DNA from: Perognathus longimembris pacificus
Lineage: Eukaryota; Chordata; Mammalia; Rodentia; Heteromyidae
Direction of reading: 5' to 3'
Length of the DNA: 64,000 nt
Assembly (NCBI RefSeq): GCF_023159225.1
Contig: NC_063181.1
Coordinates: forward strand, 13,289,606 to 13,353,605
In this document: in pieces, positions 10,916 to 22,205 of the stretch
Layout: the number at the start of each line of letters is the position of its first letter
How positions within the stretch are numbered: position 1 is the stretch's first letter
Translations under genes and position numbers: made by a program
The notes under the pieces: generated by a model
What the model saw: only the letters and a program-made list of their open reading frames with translations
Database searches by the model: none
What the model was told of the DNA's origin: nothing

Positions 10916-12197
10916 TTTACAATCTATACCTTTGATTTTGCTGCCTAAGAAATAGAATAAACAGATCTCTTTCACCCTCCTAAATCATGCTTACATAGTG
11001 TTAATAGTATTACTATTAATAAATATTTCAAACATATATAATTGCAGCACCACTACTTACATTGTCTAAAATGACAGAAAATACTTGAATGATGTCTTAA
11101 TAGATGTACCATTTGAAGTAGTGTTGTATTATTTTTAGTTCATTGTATTTTATTTGTGAACATTCTATCCTCCAATTCTGCTATCTTGTCATTACATTCT
11201 ATATGGAATTTGTGGAGTTTTCTTTCATCAAATTGCAAGACTTGTGATAAAACCAATTGTCTCTGTAAGTGTGTTGTTCCATTGCCCTCATCTAGGTAAA
11301 TGTTCAGTAAGCTACATTTCCTCCATTTTTATAGGCATGAAGATCAAATAGAGAATCAGCAATTAAATGGTTGGGGCACCAGTTCAACATGGAAGTGAGT
11401 TCATAGTAACTGTAGTTAAAAAAGGAGATAAAATAAACATCCAGTTCTTCTTTTCATCTCTGCAGTCTTTCCTATTAGCTCCCATTTAATTAATGGTCCA
11501 TCAATAGAGGTCAAATTAGATGAAAAACATTGTATAAAATGTGAGTGGACCTACAAAGTTAAAGTAAAACAGAGATGAGACAAGATAATCCTTTCCACAG
11601 CAACTTACATCAAGTGGAAATCAATACTTGAGAAAATCTATCAGATCAAGCTCATTGGCTGTATAAGAGATTTTAATAACTAACATCTAGCCTGATTTAG
11701 GTCAAGCCAGATGAAAGGTCAATCTAGAAATGAAGGATTATGAAGTTCACTTGTAGAACCCAATGTCTATGTTTTTCTGAAAATATAATTTAAAAATGTT
11801 AAATGAATTCTTTACTGAACTGATCTGAGATATTTGCTTATATTCGACCTCAGCTGGATGTCACCATATGTTTATCACAAACACTAATGAGCAAAAGATT
11901 AAGCATCAAGTGTGGTATTAGCAGAATACATAGCAGACTAGCACTGACATTATCAAACTCATTTTCTTGTTTTAAGAAGATTACAAAAAGAGGCAGAATT
12001 ATTTTTCACCAAGATAGATAATGGTTCATTGAACTGTAGTGGTTTATGTTAACGATAAGAGGATAATAAGCTTATTTTTCAGTCATTTCACTTGGATAAA
12101 CTACATCTAAGCTAACTAATATTGATTCACAGAAGAGACAAAAGAACAATATATGTATATAAGGCAGTATGAGAAGTGGTATGCAATCATCATTTAG
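10916..12197. other. Unassigned AT-rich sequence
   Basis: About 1.3 kb without recognisable repeats, promoters or open frames worth calling. Confidence 0.55.
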
Positions 12198-12350
12198 TTT
12201 TTTTAATTTGAATTTTAATGCAAAGGTGACATACAGAGGGGTTACAGTTACATAAGTAAGGTAATGAGTACATTTCTTTTAGAATAGTGCTACCCCTCCC
12301 TCATTTTTGCCCACTTGCCCCTCCCACAGTTGTAATGATATCTGGTTTTG
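12198..12350 (-). mobile_element. L1 3'UTR fragment, minus, diverged
   Basis: Contains gacatacagaggggttacag, gagtacatttcttttagaat, a pyrimidine block and cacagttgtaatgatatctg. It is more diverged than the copy at 10668. Confidence 0.7.
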
Positions 12351-12389
12351 TTTTGAACAAAAAAGATAGAGAAATCTTAATAAATTATT

Positions 12390-12660
12390 GTTTAAAAATA
12401 TATTTCATTGTTATTGTGAGGGGGATGCATAGAGAGGCTGAGGTTACATAAGTCAGGTGAAGAGTACATTTCTTTTTGAACAGTGTCATCCCTTCCCTTG
12501 CTCTTTCTCCCAGTTTTTCCCTCCTGTCCCATCCACAAATTGTATACTTCACTTCCCATATAGTGTCTAGAGTGTCACTGTTGCATTTATTCATGATTTG
12601 TCCCATCTTTTCTGTGCCCCCTCCCTACCTTCCCAAAGACAAATAAGCTAACAGGCAAAA
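12390..12660 (-). mobile_element. L1 3'UTR fragment, minus, different L1 subfamily
   Basis: Carries the same landmarks (ttgttattgtgagggggatg, aggttacataagtcagg, gtacatttctttttgaacag) but a distinct pyrimidine block and downstream sequence (caaattgtatacttcacttc). It is therefore probably a separate insertion from a different L1 lineage than its neighbour at 12198. The minus-strand frame at 12385-12606 is read-through. Confidence 0.7.
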
Positions 12661-13807
12661 AGAAAGGACAACAAAAATAGCAAAACAACAAAACACCTTG
12701 TTTCCATTTCTTGGAGTTCATTTTAATAAGTATCATTTTATATGACTAACTCCTATGTTTCTTTCATTAGTGGCAATTAGAATGTGCTACTAAACCCACA
12801 AATAAAAACATTGGATGGGAAAAAATACAATGGGATTTAATAAATTATACAGATTTCTTAGTGAATTATTGTAGGTCTCCAAGTACTCTTTGAACACAAG
12901 ATATGAATTAGGCAGCAATTGCTAGAAGATAGAGTTAAAAGTTCATAACTAATATTTAGACAGAATCTTTCTTGGGAGAATGAAAGGAAAATGAACTAAA
13001 GATGTTAATTGGTAAACACCAGAACCATTCAATATTCTAAGTTTGAGAACAAAGCTTCATGGTATTTTGAATTACAAAAATTTGTCTTGCCTATAGAATC
13101 ATTTCCCAGTAAAGTACTAATGTATTAAAAATAATGACTATTTACTAAAAGTGAAGTCCATGCCTGTTAGTATTCTAAAAGTTTGTAAGTATGAACTCAC
13201 TTTCTTGCTGCCTTCAAAGACTGTAGTTATAATGATCAGCATTCTGAAAATAGGAAAACCAAAGCATGGAAAAGTGCAAAAATATTCTCAGAGCTATAAC
13301 GTTAGACAACCATACCCCCAGAAATCAAATCAAATCCTTGTAGTCTTTTGTGAGCCCACCTTAAATCTGTGTAGTATTGACAGCCCTGAAACCATTCCTG
13401 CTTTGGCATTTCCAGGAGATTTATTTATGCATTCACACATTATTCTACGAGATACCTTCTTTTGCTTATGCTAGCCTAGGTATAATTTTTTTGTCTCAAC
13501 AACAAAAAGTCTGCCTCTATGCATCTTTATGTTTCCATAACAACCTGAACTTTCTCCAAGCAAAGTACTCGTTACACAATATTATGCCAGTATGTTTCTC
13601 CCCTGTGGTCAGAGGACAAAGATGTCTAGAACTCCAATGCCTTACTTAGTCAAGTACCTAACTCAAATATTTCACACTTATTATGGCTTTGTAATAACTT
13701 TTGATGGAAATAAAAATGAATAAATTGAATTGGCATAACTTAGAAGAAAAGAAGTACTTACTAAATATGTACTAAGCTATGTCTCTCCCCCCCCCGCCAT
13801 TTTTTAA
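12661..13807. other. Unassigned sequence with overlapping short frames
   Basis: Plus-strand open frames of 107 and 90 codons (13151-13474 and 13377-13649) overlap in different frames. Their translations are Ser/Leu/Cys-rich without recognisable motifs. I read them as chance. Confidence 0.5.
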
Positions 13808-14110
13808 TAACTACATTCAGCAGTTTCTTGTTGAGAACCTACCACAAACCAGGCATTATGCTAATTGCAGGAGACAAACAGAAACAAGACAGGTTCATGT
13901 GCTTCCCTGCCTCAGATTCCTATAGTGATGAGACAGATAGTTAAATACATAGCTATAATAAATCATACCAATGGTGAAGTAAGCAAGGTTGAAGATTCCA
14001 AGAAGGGTGTAGAACATAATCTAGAACAAAGGGAACAGTTTCCTAGGGAGAAATCTGAATCATAGCCTCAAGGTAAGTTTGATCTGATAGAACATGAGGG
14101 AATAAACTGC
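13808..14110 (-). mobile_element. LINE-2 3' end, minus, ancient
   Basis: The order attcagcagtttcttgttga, gaacctaccac, aaccaggcattatgctaatt, then a run matching 'gagacagatagttaaata', follows the reverse complement of the mammalian L2 3' end. That end normally reads as a TTGTTGAATGAA-type terminus preceded by a 'gcctggcacatag' block. It is heavily decayed, as expected for L2, and the upstream limit is approximate. Confidence 0.6.
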
Positions 14111-15098
14111 TCTAGGTAAGAAAAGACATAGGAAACACTTTAAGACAGGGTTATTCCTTCTATGAATATATATCTTTTTAGGGATATAATTTAATCACTA
14201 CTTTTTTAATGAATAATGACTAGACGTTGCAAAATCGGATGGTGGCCTGAATGGGATACAGAACACAATACAAAGAAGAATTTAAGGAGAAAGGATTGTC
14301 TTTCTAACATCCCCTACAACATGAGACCAAATAAAATCCCATGTACAGAAGTCCTTGAGCAAAGATGGCGTTCACATTAAAACTACCTCTCAAAGCAGCT
14401 TTCCTCTTTCATCATGTCTTGCTCTCAGTGTCATCCATTTAACCTGGAAAAGGAGAGCTTGATGAGAAAGGCCTATACTGTTCACTTTCATGCTCTGTGC
14501 AGTCTCCAACTCTGTCCTATTGAAAAAGAAGAGACCAAGCAGCTTCCATTGGGGAGTTGCTATGGCATTAGCACTGAGGCCATGCCACTCTCTTTTACCC
14601 ATGCAGTCTCACAGAGCCAAGGATCAGAAGAGGCCACTCTGCTGGGAAAGCCTGAATCCCCTTCTATAACTCTCACCAGGAACAGTTAAAAGACAAGAAG
14701 CCCTGCAAACTACAAAACCGACCACTCTGCTATCAATTTACCAAGGTGAAATGAAATTTTACCAAGGTGAAAGCTCTTTCTTACCAATTACACCTTTAAG
14801 TACCAACATTACTCTATCTCTCTCTCTCTTGGAAAAAAATTACTAAGACTGACATCTAAGTGCAGGATTAGCACTTCTTCCTGAGAGGCCAGAGTTCCCA
14901 CAAATCTATGCCTCTTTCAGTCATTTAAGATGAAATAGAATTCTTTAGAAAGATCCACCTAACATGTACTTTCATAGTTAAGTCTTTAATTCCTCCCTAC
15001 AGTTACATTCCTGATTAACTCACATGCTCTATATAATTTTAACATTCTCTCATAAACATTAACATATGAATTTTACCTGGCAGATTACATTTTTGTAA
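14111..15098. other. Unassigned sequence with a 91-codon plus frame
   Basis: The frame at 14414-14689 starts MSCSQCHPFNLEKE and has no recognisable domain. No splice-site pair or promoter brackets it convincingly. A 70-codon frame overlaps on the other strand. A CT repeat lies at about 14815-14830. Confidence 0.45.
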
Positions 15099-15100
15099 TC

Positions 15101-15480
15101 CTTTTTTTTCATTTCTTTATTGTCAAAGTGATATGCAGAGGGTCTACAGTTTCATATGTAAAGCAGTGAGTACATTTCTTATCCAACTTGTTACCTCCTC
15201 CCTCATTTTCCCCCTCCTCTCCCCTCCCACCTCCCTCCCCCCATTAGTTGTCCAGGTGGTTTACATCATATAGTTTTGTAAGTATTGCTGTTGTGTTAGT
15301 TTGTCATTTTATCCTTTGTCCCTTTGTCCCTTTCCTTTCCCTAGTTCCAATACATGTATATACAATATCCAGGATACTAATATCAGCTACAGTAGTATCA
15401 GAGTAAAACCACGGGAAAGAAATACAAAAGAAAAAGGGCACAATATAATCTTTAAGTAATTGCACAAAACAGGTACCATT
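15101..15480 (-). mobile_element. L1 3'UTR fragment, minus
   Basis: Reversed tail (tttttttcatttctttattg), gtgatatgcagagggtctac, gtgagtacatttcttatcc and a C-rich block at about 15200-15245. It continues through ccaggtggtttacatcata and the tcctttgtccctttgtccct segment to sequence matching the middle of the 3'UTR. The end is not marked by a clear target repeat. Confidence 0.75.
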
Positions 15481-15924
15481 TAACACAGCAGTTCATTAAC
15501 ACAATGCATCTTGAGCAGCCTCATTCCCTTCAACATTCTCACCTTTCAACACATCCCTTCCATTATTTTTTAAAAAAAATTTTGTGGTGTATACAACAAG
15601 TTCTCAACAACATTCTTCTCATCTCCCCACTTCACCCATCTACTACTCTTCCCTTGGCTCTAAATCTCCCCTCCCCTCTTTGATGCACTCAATTTCTAGA
15701 GCTTATGCTGTTGGCTTTGATTTAATCTTTATAAAATAATTATACTATTTGAACTTTGCCATGAAATCTATTATACTTCAGTTCATTCATTTGTAAGCAC
15801 TTGCATACTACCCAACGTGTTTAGATTAGAGTAGATCAGATTTTTAAACCAACCATTCAAAACAATGAGAGGAACTCAAAAATTAACCTTCAAAAAAAAA
15901 CCCAATGAAAAAAATAACGAATAG
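15481..15924. other. Pyrimidine-rich unassigned sequence
   Basis: A C/T-rich block at about 15590-15690 preceded by an A/T run could be another degraded minus-strand L1 3'UTR, but the landmarks are not clear enough to call. Confidence 0.4.
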
Positions 15925-17060
15925 GTAAATGACCAAAAAGACAATTCTTGAAAGAAGTACAGATGGTCAATACATGCAAGAAGATATTCAACACTCCTAG
16001 CCAGGAAGGAATGCAAATCAACATTATGGTCCCTTATTGTAATCCATGGTGACATCGAGTTATCACTCTAGTTAGAATGGCTATCTATCATCAAGAACAC
16101 AGCCACAAACGTTGGCATGGGTATGGAGAAAAAAGAACATTTATATACTGATGGTAGGGGCGTAAATTAGTACCACCACTATGGATCAGTTTGGAGGTTA
16201 CTCATTAAAACTACATAGAAACGCCCCTACAATTTAGCTATTGGACATTTATTGCAGGAATGAAATTTTAGATACAATCAAGGCACTTGAACATTCCAGT
16301 TTATTGTAATTCTTTACATGCTTCTAAGCAATGAACACAGTCCAGATGTATTGAAACTGATAAATGTATAAAGAAAGTATGATATGTATAAATGAATGAA
16401 TATTATAAGGCCATGAAAGGAAGTAAGTATATTTTTGGGAAAATAGATGAAACTAGAAATCATTAAGTACACTAAATCAAACTTAGAAAGACAAACGTCA
16501 CAAGTGTTCTTGCATTTGTGTATTCTTTTCCACAAGGATATACATGGATTCAAATAGAAAGGGAGAAGAGAGAGGGAGAAATAAATATGATTGAAGTTGT
16601 GGGACTTGGCATTAGATAAGCTGAGGAAGAGAGAAAGAGATTATTGCACCCCTGTATGAAGATATTGTAAGGCTACTCATTGAAAGCTGTTGAGGGAGGT
16701 GTGGAAAGAGAGCAATAGAGGAAGTGAATCTGATTAAAATGTTAGGGGCACATATGAGATAACCTGTTGAAACCCCTTTAAACAATTCATGTGCACTAAA
16801 AATAATGACAGGAATGCATACAAGGCTCCATTCACAGGTGAGGAACAGCAGAATGTGAGAATAAAGAATGGTGAAGATGAACACATTTCTTTATAAACAT
16901 GTATGGGAATGGAACTGGTAAACCCATTGAAATTATCTTAAAAGAAAGGGGGAAGATGATGGAGAGTAGTAGGAGGGATGAATTTGAGCAGAGTAATTTG
17001 TATACGTGTATAGAAATATCACAGCGAATCTACCTTATGCAACTAAAACACATTAGTAAA
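15925..17060 (+). mobile_element. Old L1: C-terminal ORF2 part and 3'UTR
   Basis: Translated in shifting frames, 15925-16290 follows the conserved C-terminal part of L1 ORF2. It contains a 'QMVNTCKKIFN'-like helix, a 'MQIN' strand and a 'WHGYGEKRTF' zinc-knuckle-side region. It is full of stops. The 3' part (16560-17060) is a purine-rich 3'UTR ending catatgagat ... acacattagtaaa, typical of older rodent L1s and unlike the 3'UTR of the younger L1s here. The minus-strand frames across it are shadows. Confidence 0.65.
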
Positions 17061-17721
17061 CTGCTTTTTTAGTGACTATTATTGCTTCATTTTTTCAAGG
17101 GGGCTCAAAATTAAAACCATTAATTCAACTTAGCTATGTTTTATTGTTTATATCAGAAAAATCTCTTTTTACAAGGTACTTGCTAGACATCAATCATTTA
17201 AAAAATCTTAATAGATTTCCCCCCTACTACTTCATCTGCAGAGCTTGGATCCTACAGGGAAGTTTCTTCAGAACTTTAAATCAATGATCAGAAGAGTTGT
17301 GAAAAGTAGTGTTTAAATTTAGTTATAGGACAAAGCTGAAAGAGAGATTTGCTTCACATACTAGATACCTTCACAATGAATAATATAATGGAAGAGGCTA
17401 GAGTGTGGAGATACGTGGAAATCACATCAGGAATTACACCTGAAAATCTACACATCTCTTGAGATGCCCTGCAAATTGCCATAAAGTGGTTTGCACCTTG
17501 TACAGACAAACAAAACAATGAAATGGATAGTAAAGTGAGTCAAGATGATGCAGTATGTATTTTTAAAGCATCCAGGGGGGGGGGCTCAAATCTATAATGG
17601 AAAGCTGTTTACAGCAATGGAGCAAGCAGTTGGGGTAATACAACTGAGAAATACTTGGGTTTGTACCAGACAATGGAGATGAAAGATGCCCAGGGTTCAC
17701 CTGATGGAGATGATGATGTCG
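17061..17721. other. Unassigned sequence
   Basis: No repeat recognised. A 10-base G run lies at about 17575-17584. Confidence 0.5.
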
Positions 17722-17735
17722 AAACTCTAGGAGTG

Positions 17736-17960
17736 TGGGGCTGGGGATATGGCCTAGTGGCAAGATTGCTTGCCTCTTATACATGAGGACCTGGGTTCAA
17801 TTCCCCAGCACCAAATATACAGAAAACGGCCAGAAGCGGCGCTGTGGCTCAAGTGGCAGAGTGCTAGCCTTGAGCAAAAAGAAGCCAGAGACAGTGCGCA
17901 GGCCCTGAGTCCAAGCCCCAGGACTGGCAAAAAAAAAAAAAAAAAAAAAAAACAAACAAA
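17736..17960 (+). mobile_element. IDL-Geo SINE, full length
   Basis: Begins tggggctggggatatggcct, with B box gggttcaattcc and a Geo half with the older gagcaaaaagaagcc signature. The A tail ends aacaaacaaa. A perfect 14-bp direct repeat (aaactctaggagtg) flanks it at 17722-17735 and 17961-17974. Open frames on both strands over it are read-through. Confidence 0.95.
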
Positions 17961-17974
17961 AAACTCTAGGAGTG

Positions 17975-18325
17975 GATAAATGTCTTGTTGGGGAACTGGA
18001 ACAAGAGAGAATATAAAATGTTATAAGTAAAGAATCTGTGCAGGATACTAACATCCTCTCTGAAGAGTATCACGGGAAAAAGATTTAGAAGCAGAGTTTT
18101 AGGCAAAGTTTTAGGGGAAGTGTCTCAAGCATTGTGAAGAGGGCTTGTCCAAGAGTTGATTACACTCAGATTCCAAGAACTTTGCAGAGGCTGCTCGGGT
18201 AAAGGAAAAGCTTTAGCAAACAACACTGTGATAACTAAAGTTGAAGGAATGAATCCAGTCACTATAGCAGGAAGGACTCAGATAGGCCTCCTGATTTCTA
18301 ACACTTACAGATCCTGGAAAGATGT
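17975..18325. other. Unassigned sequence
   Basis: No recognisable feature between the SINE and the AATAG repeat. Confidence 0.55.
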
Positions 18326-18380
18326 AATAGAATAGAATAGAATAGAATAGAATAGAATAGAATAGAATAGAATAGAATAA
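18326..18380 (+). repeat. (AATAG)n microsatellite
   Basis: About ten near-perfect AATAG units, ending in a slightly altered aataagaataaaaag. No SINE tail is visible immediately upstream, so its origin is unclear. Confidence 0.95.
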
Positions 18381-18803
18381 GAATAAAAAGACTATGCCCT
18401 GAAAAGAAATTTAAAGATGTATACCAATAACATTAGGGAAGATAATAAAACAAAAATGGCAAGAGCTAATGAGAGGAGAGATTTTAGGGTGTTGCTCTAA
18501 AACATTTTACACCTTTTTATAATAGATTTAGAGAAGGACCTTGAAACTTGTTTAGGAGTGTGGGGAGAAAAGTAGTGAGAGAGCACAGAAAATAGTGAAG
18601 GATCATGGTTCCAGAGAAAATAAATGCCACCAGAGACTGATGCTGAAGACTGGTAAAACAAGACATGAGTTTTGAAGTTTACTTTCACCTTAGTGTGGTG
18701 TGGACTAAGTTTGGAAAGCAGTTTCTAAGAAGCAGTATGGAATGGAAGCTGGTATTTAATGAGCTGAGGACATAGAACATTGGATTAAGAAATGACCAAA
18801 GTG
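18381..18803. other. Unassigned sequence
   Basis: Purine-rich, no repeat recognised. A 63-codon minus-strand frame (18497-18688) looks random. Confidence 0.5.
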
Positions 18804-19045
18804 CCTGCCTGTCAACACCAGTAGCTCATGCCTGTTATTTTAGCTACTTGGGATGCTGAGAGCTGAGCATGTGGATTGAAGCCATCCCAGGAAGGAAATT
18901 CTGTGAGAACTTTATCTCCAATTTGGCACTACAAACAGGAGGTGGAGCTGTGGTTCAGGTGGTAAAGTGTTAGCCTGATGAAAAAGAGTTCAGGGACAGA
19001 ACCTAGGCCCTAAATTCAAGTCCTGGATTGGCACAAAATAAATTA
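18804..19045 (+). mobile_element. B1-left / Geo-right dimeric SINE, diverged
   Basis: Left monomer: agctcatgcctgttatttta, agctacttgggatgctgaga and a 7SL-like ccatcccaggaaggaaattc segment. Right monomer: caggaggtggagctgtggtt, tggtaaagtgttagcctga, gttcagggacagaacctagg and ttcaagtcctgg, aligning with Geo. The tail is acaaaataaat. It is an old copy. Confidence 0.75.
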
Positions 19046-19268
19046 CAAAAGAGCAAAATGCAGTCAACAAGTTAATATTACTTTGAATAATATTAGAGTA
19101 TACAATAGTATGTGCATATTTTTAATAACAACTCTTATAGTGTATGTTTACCTAAGAGTATTAAAAATGGCATCTATAATATATTATAAAGACCTGTATG
19201 TACATATATGCATATCATATAGTATATAGACCAACAAGCATATATATGCATATACAATGTGTATTGTA
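19046..19268. other. AT-rich, TATG/CATA-rich low-complexity sequence
   Basis: Repeated tatatg/catata words at 19195-19262. No other feature seen. Confidence 0.6.
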
Positions 19269-20150
19269 AATGAATGAATGATTTCCTCTGCATTTATAAG
19301 GTTCTGATTTTTGGATGATATAGTTCCAGTTTTAGGAGATATTCTATCAGTCAATTCCTATTGATTATTTTGGAAAACTATTTGTTTCCAATTTCTTTGC
19401 TGATATTCTCTGTTATCAAATAGTTCTAGCTTTACAGTGTAACCAGGTTGAACCTTAAATATTAGCCTTTCTGTTGTATATTACAAATATCATGACTGTC
19501 ATGAGGTCTGAAATATATTCACTTACTGTTTCTTTGAAAGTTGCTTTATTTTCCCTCTTCTGTGACTTCTGTTAAAATTAGAATGCATTTTCTGATTCTG
19601 GTTTCTTCATGTCTTTTCTGCGTATTCCATCTTGGTTCCATGCTGTGTTGCCTTCTAAGCAAATAATCACCTTTCAAGTATAATAACTACATTAGCAAGT
19701 CTCTTTTTAGTTATGTGCAATCTCTCACTTAATCCATCCAAATATCTATATCATTTGCAATAGCAAATTTTATTATGAAGATATTTTCTTATTATTTTCA
19801 AATCTGGTCTCTTAAATATTTGCATTCTCACTTTATATATCTTGCATTTCATAATCTTGTCTTATTCTTATAAATACTTATTAATATTTGTTTGCTTACA
19901 TGATATTCATAGGTTTCCTGATGTATGCCTTTTGATCATGGGAGATTATTTTTGGTTATTTTCTCTTCTACATCATCCACTTTCGAAACTTTCATGACCT
20001 GGATTGAATGTGGACCTGTCCAAATCAACTTGGCATTTGTTTTTGTCAAGGGTCTAAAGTTCCTACTATCGACAGACTACCTTATGCATTATCTAATCAC
20101 CATACAATTTTCTGAATGACTGATTAATATATACTCACAACACAAACTGT
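19269..20150 (-). repeat. Possible ancient LINE remnant, minus
   Basis: T-rich sequence with words such as gtttctttgaaagttgcttt and attttccctcttctgtgact. It resembles the minus strand of very old L1 3' regions. No continuous coding homology can be read, so this is a weak assignment. An unrelated AT-rich origin is equally possible. Confidence 0.25.
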
Positions 20151-20606
20151 TTGAGGGAATAGCTGTTATTATGAAATTTGGTGATCCATTAAAGGCATGA
20201 TTCCACTATCCCCCTCCTGAAGACACATTACAAAAGACACTCCTCTTTTTATGTATAGAATGCAATAATTCTTCTTCATAAATATTACTTGATAGTTGAT
20301 GGCTAAGAACTTTTTTACTGAAAACATTAAATATATATTTTAGTGCACTCTGTTTAGATGGAAAACTGTATATCATTAAAAATAGAAATGTAATTGTTTG
20401 AATGTTAATAAATGTCAAATTATTATGGTAAACAGTTAACTATATAAGCACAATTTTGAAGTTTCTAGAGGTTTCCTTTGACATCTATTTGATTACCTTG
20501 TTCCTTTTCTTCTACTCTATTAATTCAGTTGGAAAAGGCCAGCCTACTCAGTTTCAAAGTCCTTATTTTCTAAAAGTAAATTGAAAGACCAAAACCCATT
20601 ATAGGA
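20151..20606. other. Unassigned AT-rich sequence
   Basis: No repeat or gene signal seen. Confidence 0.55.
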
Positions 20607-20846
20607 GTTGGGGGCTGATGGCCCTCACCTGTCATCCTAGCTACTCAGGAGTAGGAGATCCTGAGATCTGAAGATCATGGTTTGAAGTCAGCCCATGTAG
20701 AAAAGTCCATGAGACTCTTACCTCCAGTTAACCTTCTCCTAAAAACTGGAAGTAGAGCTGCGGCTCAAAGTGGGAGAGTGATAGCCTTGAGCACAAAAGC
20801 TCAGGGACAGTGCCCTGAGTTCAACCTCTATGACCAACATAAAACC
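20607..20846 (+). mobile_element. B1-left / Geo-right dimeric SINE
   Basis: Left monomer: gggctgatggccctcacctg, tcctagctactcaggagtag, gtttgaagtcagcccatgta and tccatgagactctta. Right monomer: gaagtagagctgcggctcaa, gagagtgatagccttgagca, gctcagggacagtg and ccctgagttcaacctc. This copy shows especially clearly that the right half matches Geo of IDL-Geo. A tRNA-like B box (gagttcaacctc) is retained. Confidence 0.8.
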
Positions 20847-21049
20847 AAATGATGGAAGAAGAGGCAGAACAAAATGCAATAGTTACTGGGCAGTTTGCCT
20901 GAGCACCCATTCAGTTGCTTCTTTCTCATTTAAATGCTTTGGTCATAAAACTGAAAAATCTTTCTGTAAAATTTAAAAAAAGTTTTGATACAAAATGCCT
21001 CATTCAAATATCACATAAAAGACCATGGTTCTGGGGAGTAAATTTAAAA
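20847..21049. other. Unassigned sequence
   Basis: No feature recognised. Confidence 0.55.
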
Positions 21050-21260
21050 TATCCTTTCTATTTTTAATACACATGAAATATTTTGACATTTTAAATATAC
21101 ACTTATATTCATAATGGATAATATACTTATATAGTTAATACACATTAATGTATTAAAATATTGAAATAACATTTAATGTACATTAAATATTCTAATATTT
21201 TAACATTTCATCAAAATATTTTAATGCTTAAAATATTTCAATATTTTTAATATTTTGATC
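21050..21260. repeat. Extremely AT-rich, partly palindromic stretch
   Basis: Almost only A and T over about 200 bases, with many copies of aatatttt and its complement and ttaatacacattaatgtatt-type inverted words. It may fold or act as a scaffold-attachment-like region; that is inference only. Confidence 0.7.
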
Positions 21261-21999
21261 CAACTTCTGATATTGGATCAAAACCAAAGATAGTTTTTGT
21301 TGCTTTCAATTTTAAGTATAGCCCAAATAAAATACAGTCCATAGATAATGCTTTATGTATTTTGGAAAAATTTCAGAACTGGCTTGTAAATAGAGTAGCT
21401 AAATATAGCTTTGAGGTATATTGTAGAGAAAACATGGAAGTGATCCCCGTTTAATCCTATTGAAGTTTTATTTTAAGAAGTATTTGTTTGGCTTGTGTGA
21501 AATCAGGACACAGTGGAGAAGAGTGCAATAACGACTTTCAAATAAGTGGAAGGAATGGTGTTTTCTCGAGTTGCCATCTCTGTTTAGTGTCAATGAAGAT
21601 TCAGGCTCAGCAGTATAAAAGCAATTGTCTCTTTAAGAGCTAAATCTTATTTGTGCACAACATTAGCCAGAGCCCTCAGGCAACCATGAAGACATTTTCA
21701 AAGTATTACTTGGAGCTTGTCAGTGATTCTCATTGACATTAATGGGAGTTCTCTGGGCATCTTGACTGTCTCTGTTTGGCAATGTGTAAGTGAGGGTAGC
21801 AGCAAGAGTGTTTTGGAAGGCTTTTAACTGATTTTAGCAAGAAATACTTTCGACTATACAAGGGGCTGAAAATGTTGAAATAAGTTCAGTTGGGCAACAA
21901 CTATAAATGTAGGTAGCCACATTCATCAAATTGTTTATTTCCATTTGGAAGAGAGTGTTTTATTTCTCTTCTTCCCTTCATTGTTTGGCTTTTAATTTA
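21261..21999. other. Unique sequence, possible conserved non-coding block
   Basis: About 700 bases with no repeat and balanced composition. The 21480-21800 part carries words such as aatcttatttgtgcacaaca and tctcattgacattaatgg that look unlike decayed repeats. Conservation cannot be tested here. Confidence 0.4.
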
Positions 22000-22205
22000 C
22001 ATTGATTTTTTTTTAGTGATCTTTAGGTAGTTGTAGCAAGAGCTTTCAACTCGCCATATCAGTTTATGTGTACTATGCATCTTGATCATTGTTCTCCACC
22101 AGTCTCCTCCGGTTTATGTGTATTGTGCATCTTGGTCATTGCCATTTCCTGCATCATTCTCCTTCACCTGCCCCAACCCAACCCATCCTGTCATTCTAAT
22201 ATGTG
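22000..22205 (-). mobile_element. L1 3'UTR fragment, minus, with internal 50-bp tandem duplication
   Basis: Reading left to right: T run (reversed tail), agtgatctttaggtagttgt and cagtttatgtgtactatgca. It runs parallel to the reverse of the old L1 3' end at 16930-17060, then enters a pyrimidine-rich block (ccttcacctgccccaaccca). The unit beginning gtttatgtgt at 22062 recurs at 22112 with a few changes. Confidence 0.45.

Noticed and set aside
13151..13649. 107- and 90-codon overlapping plus frames
   Set aside because: Mutually overlapping in different frames, no domain, random-looking composition.
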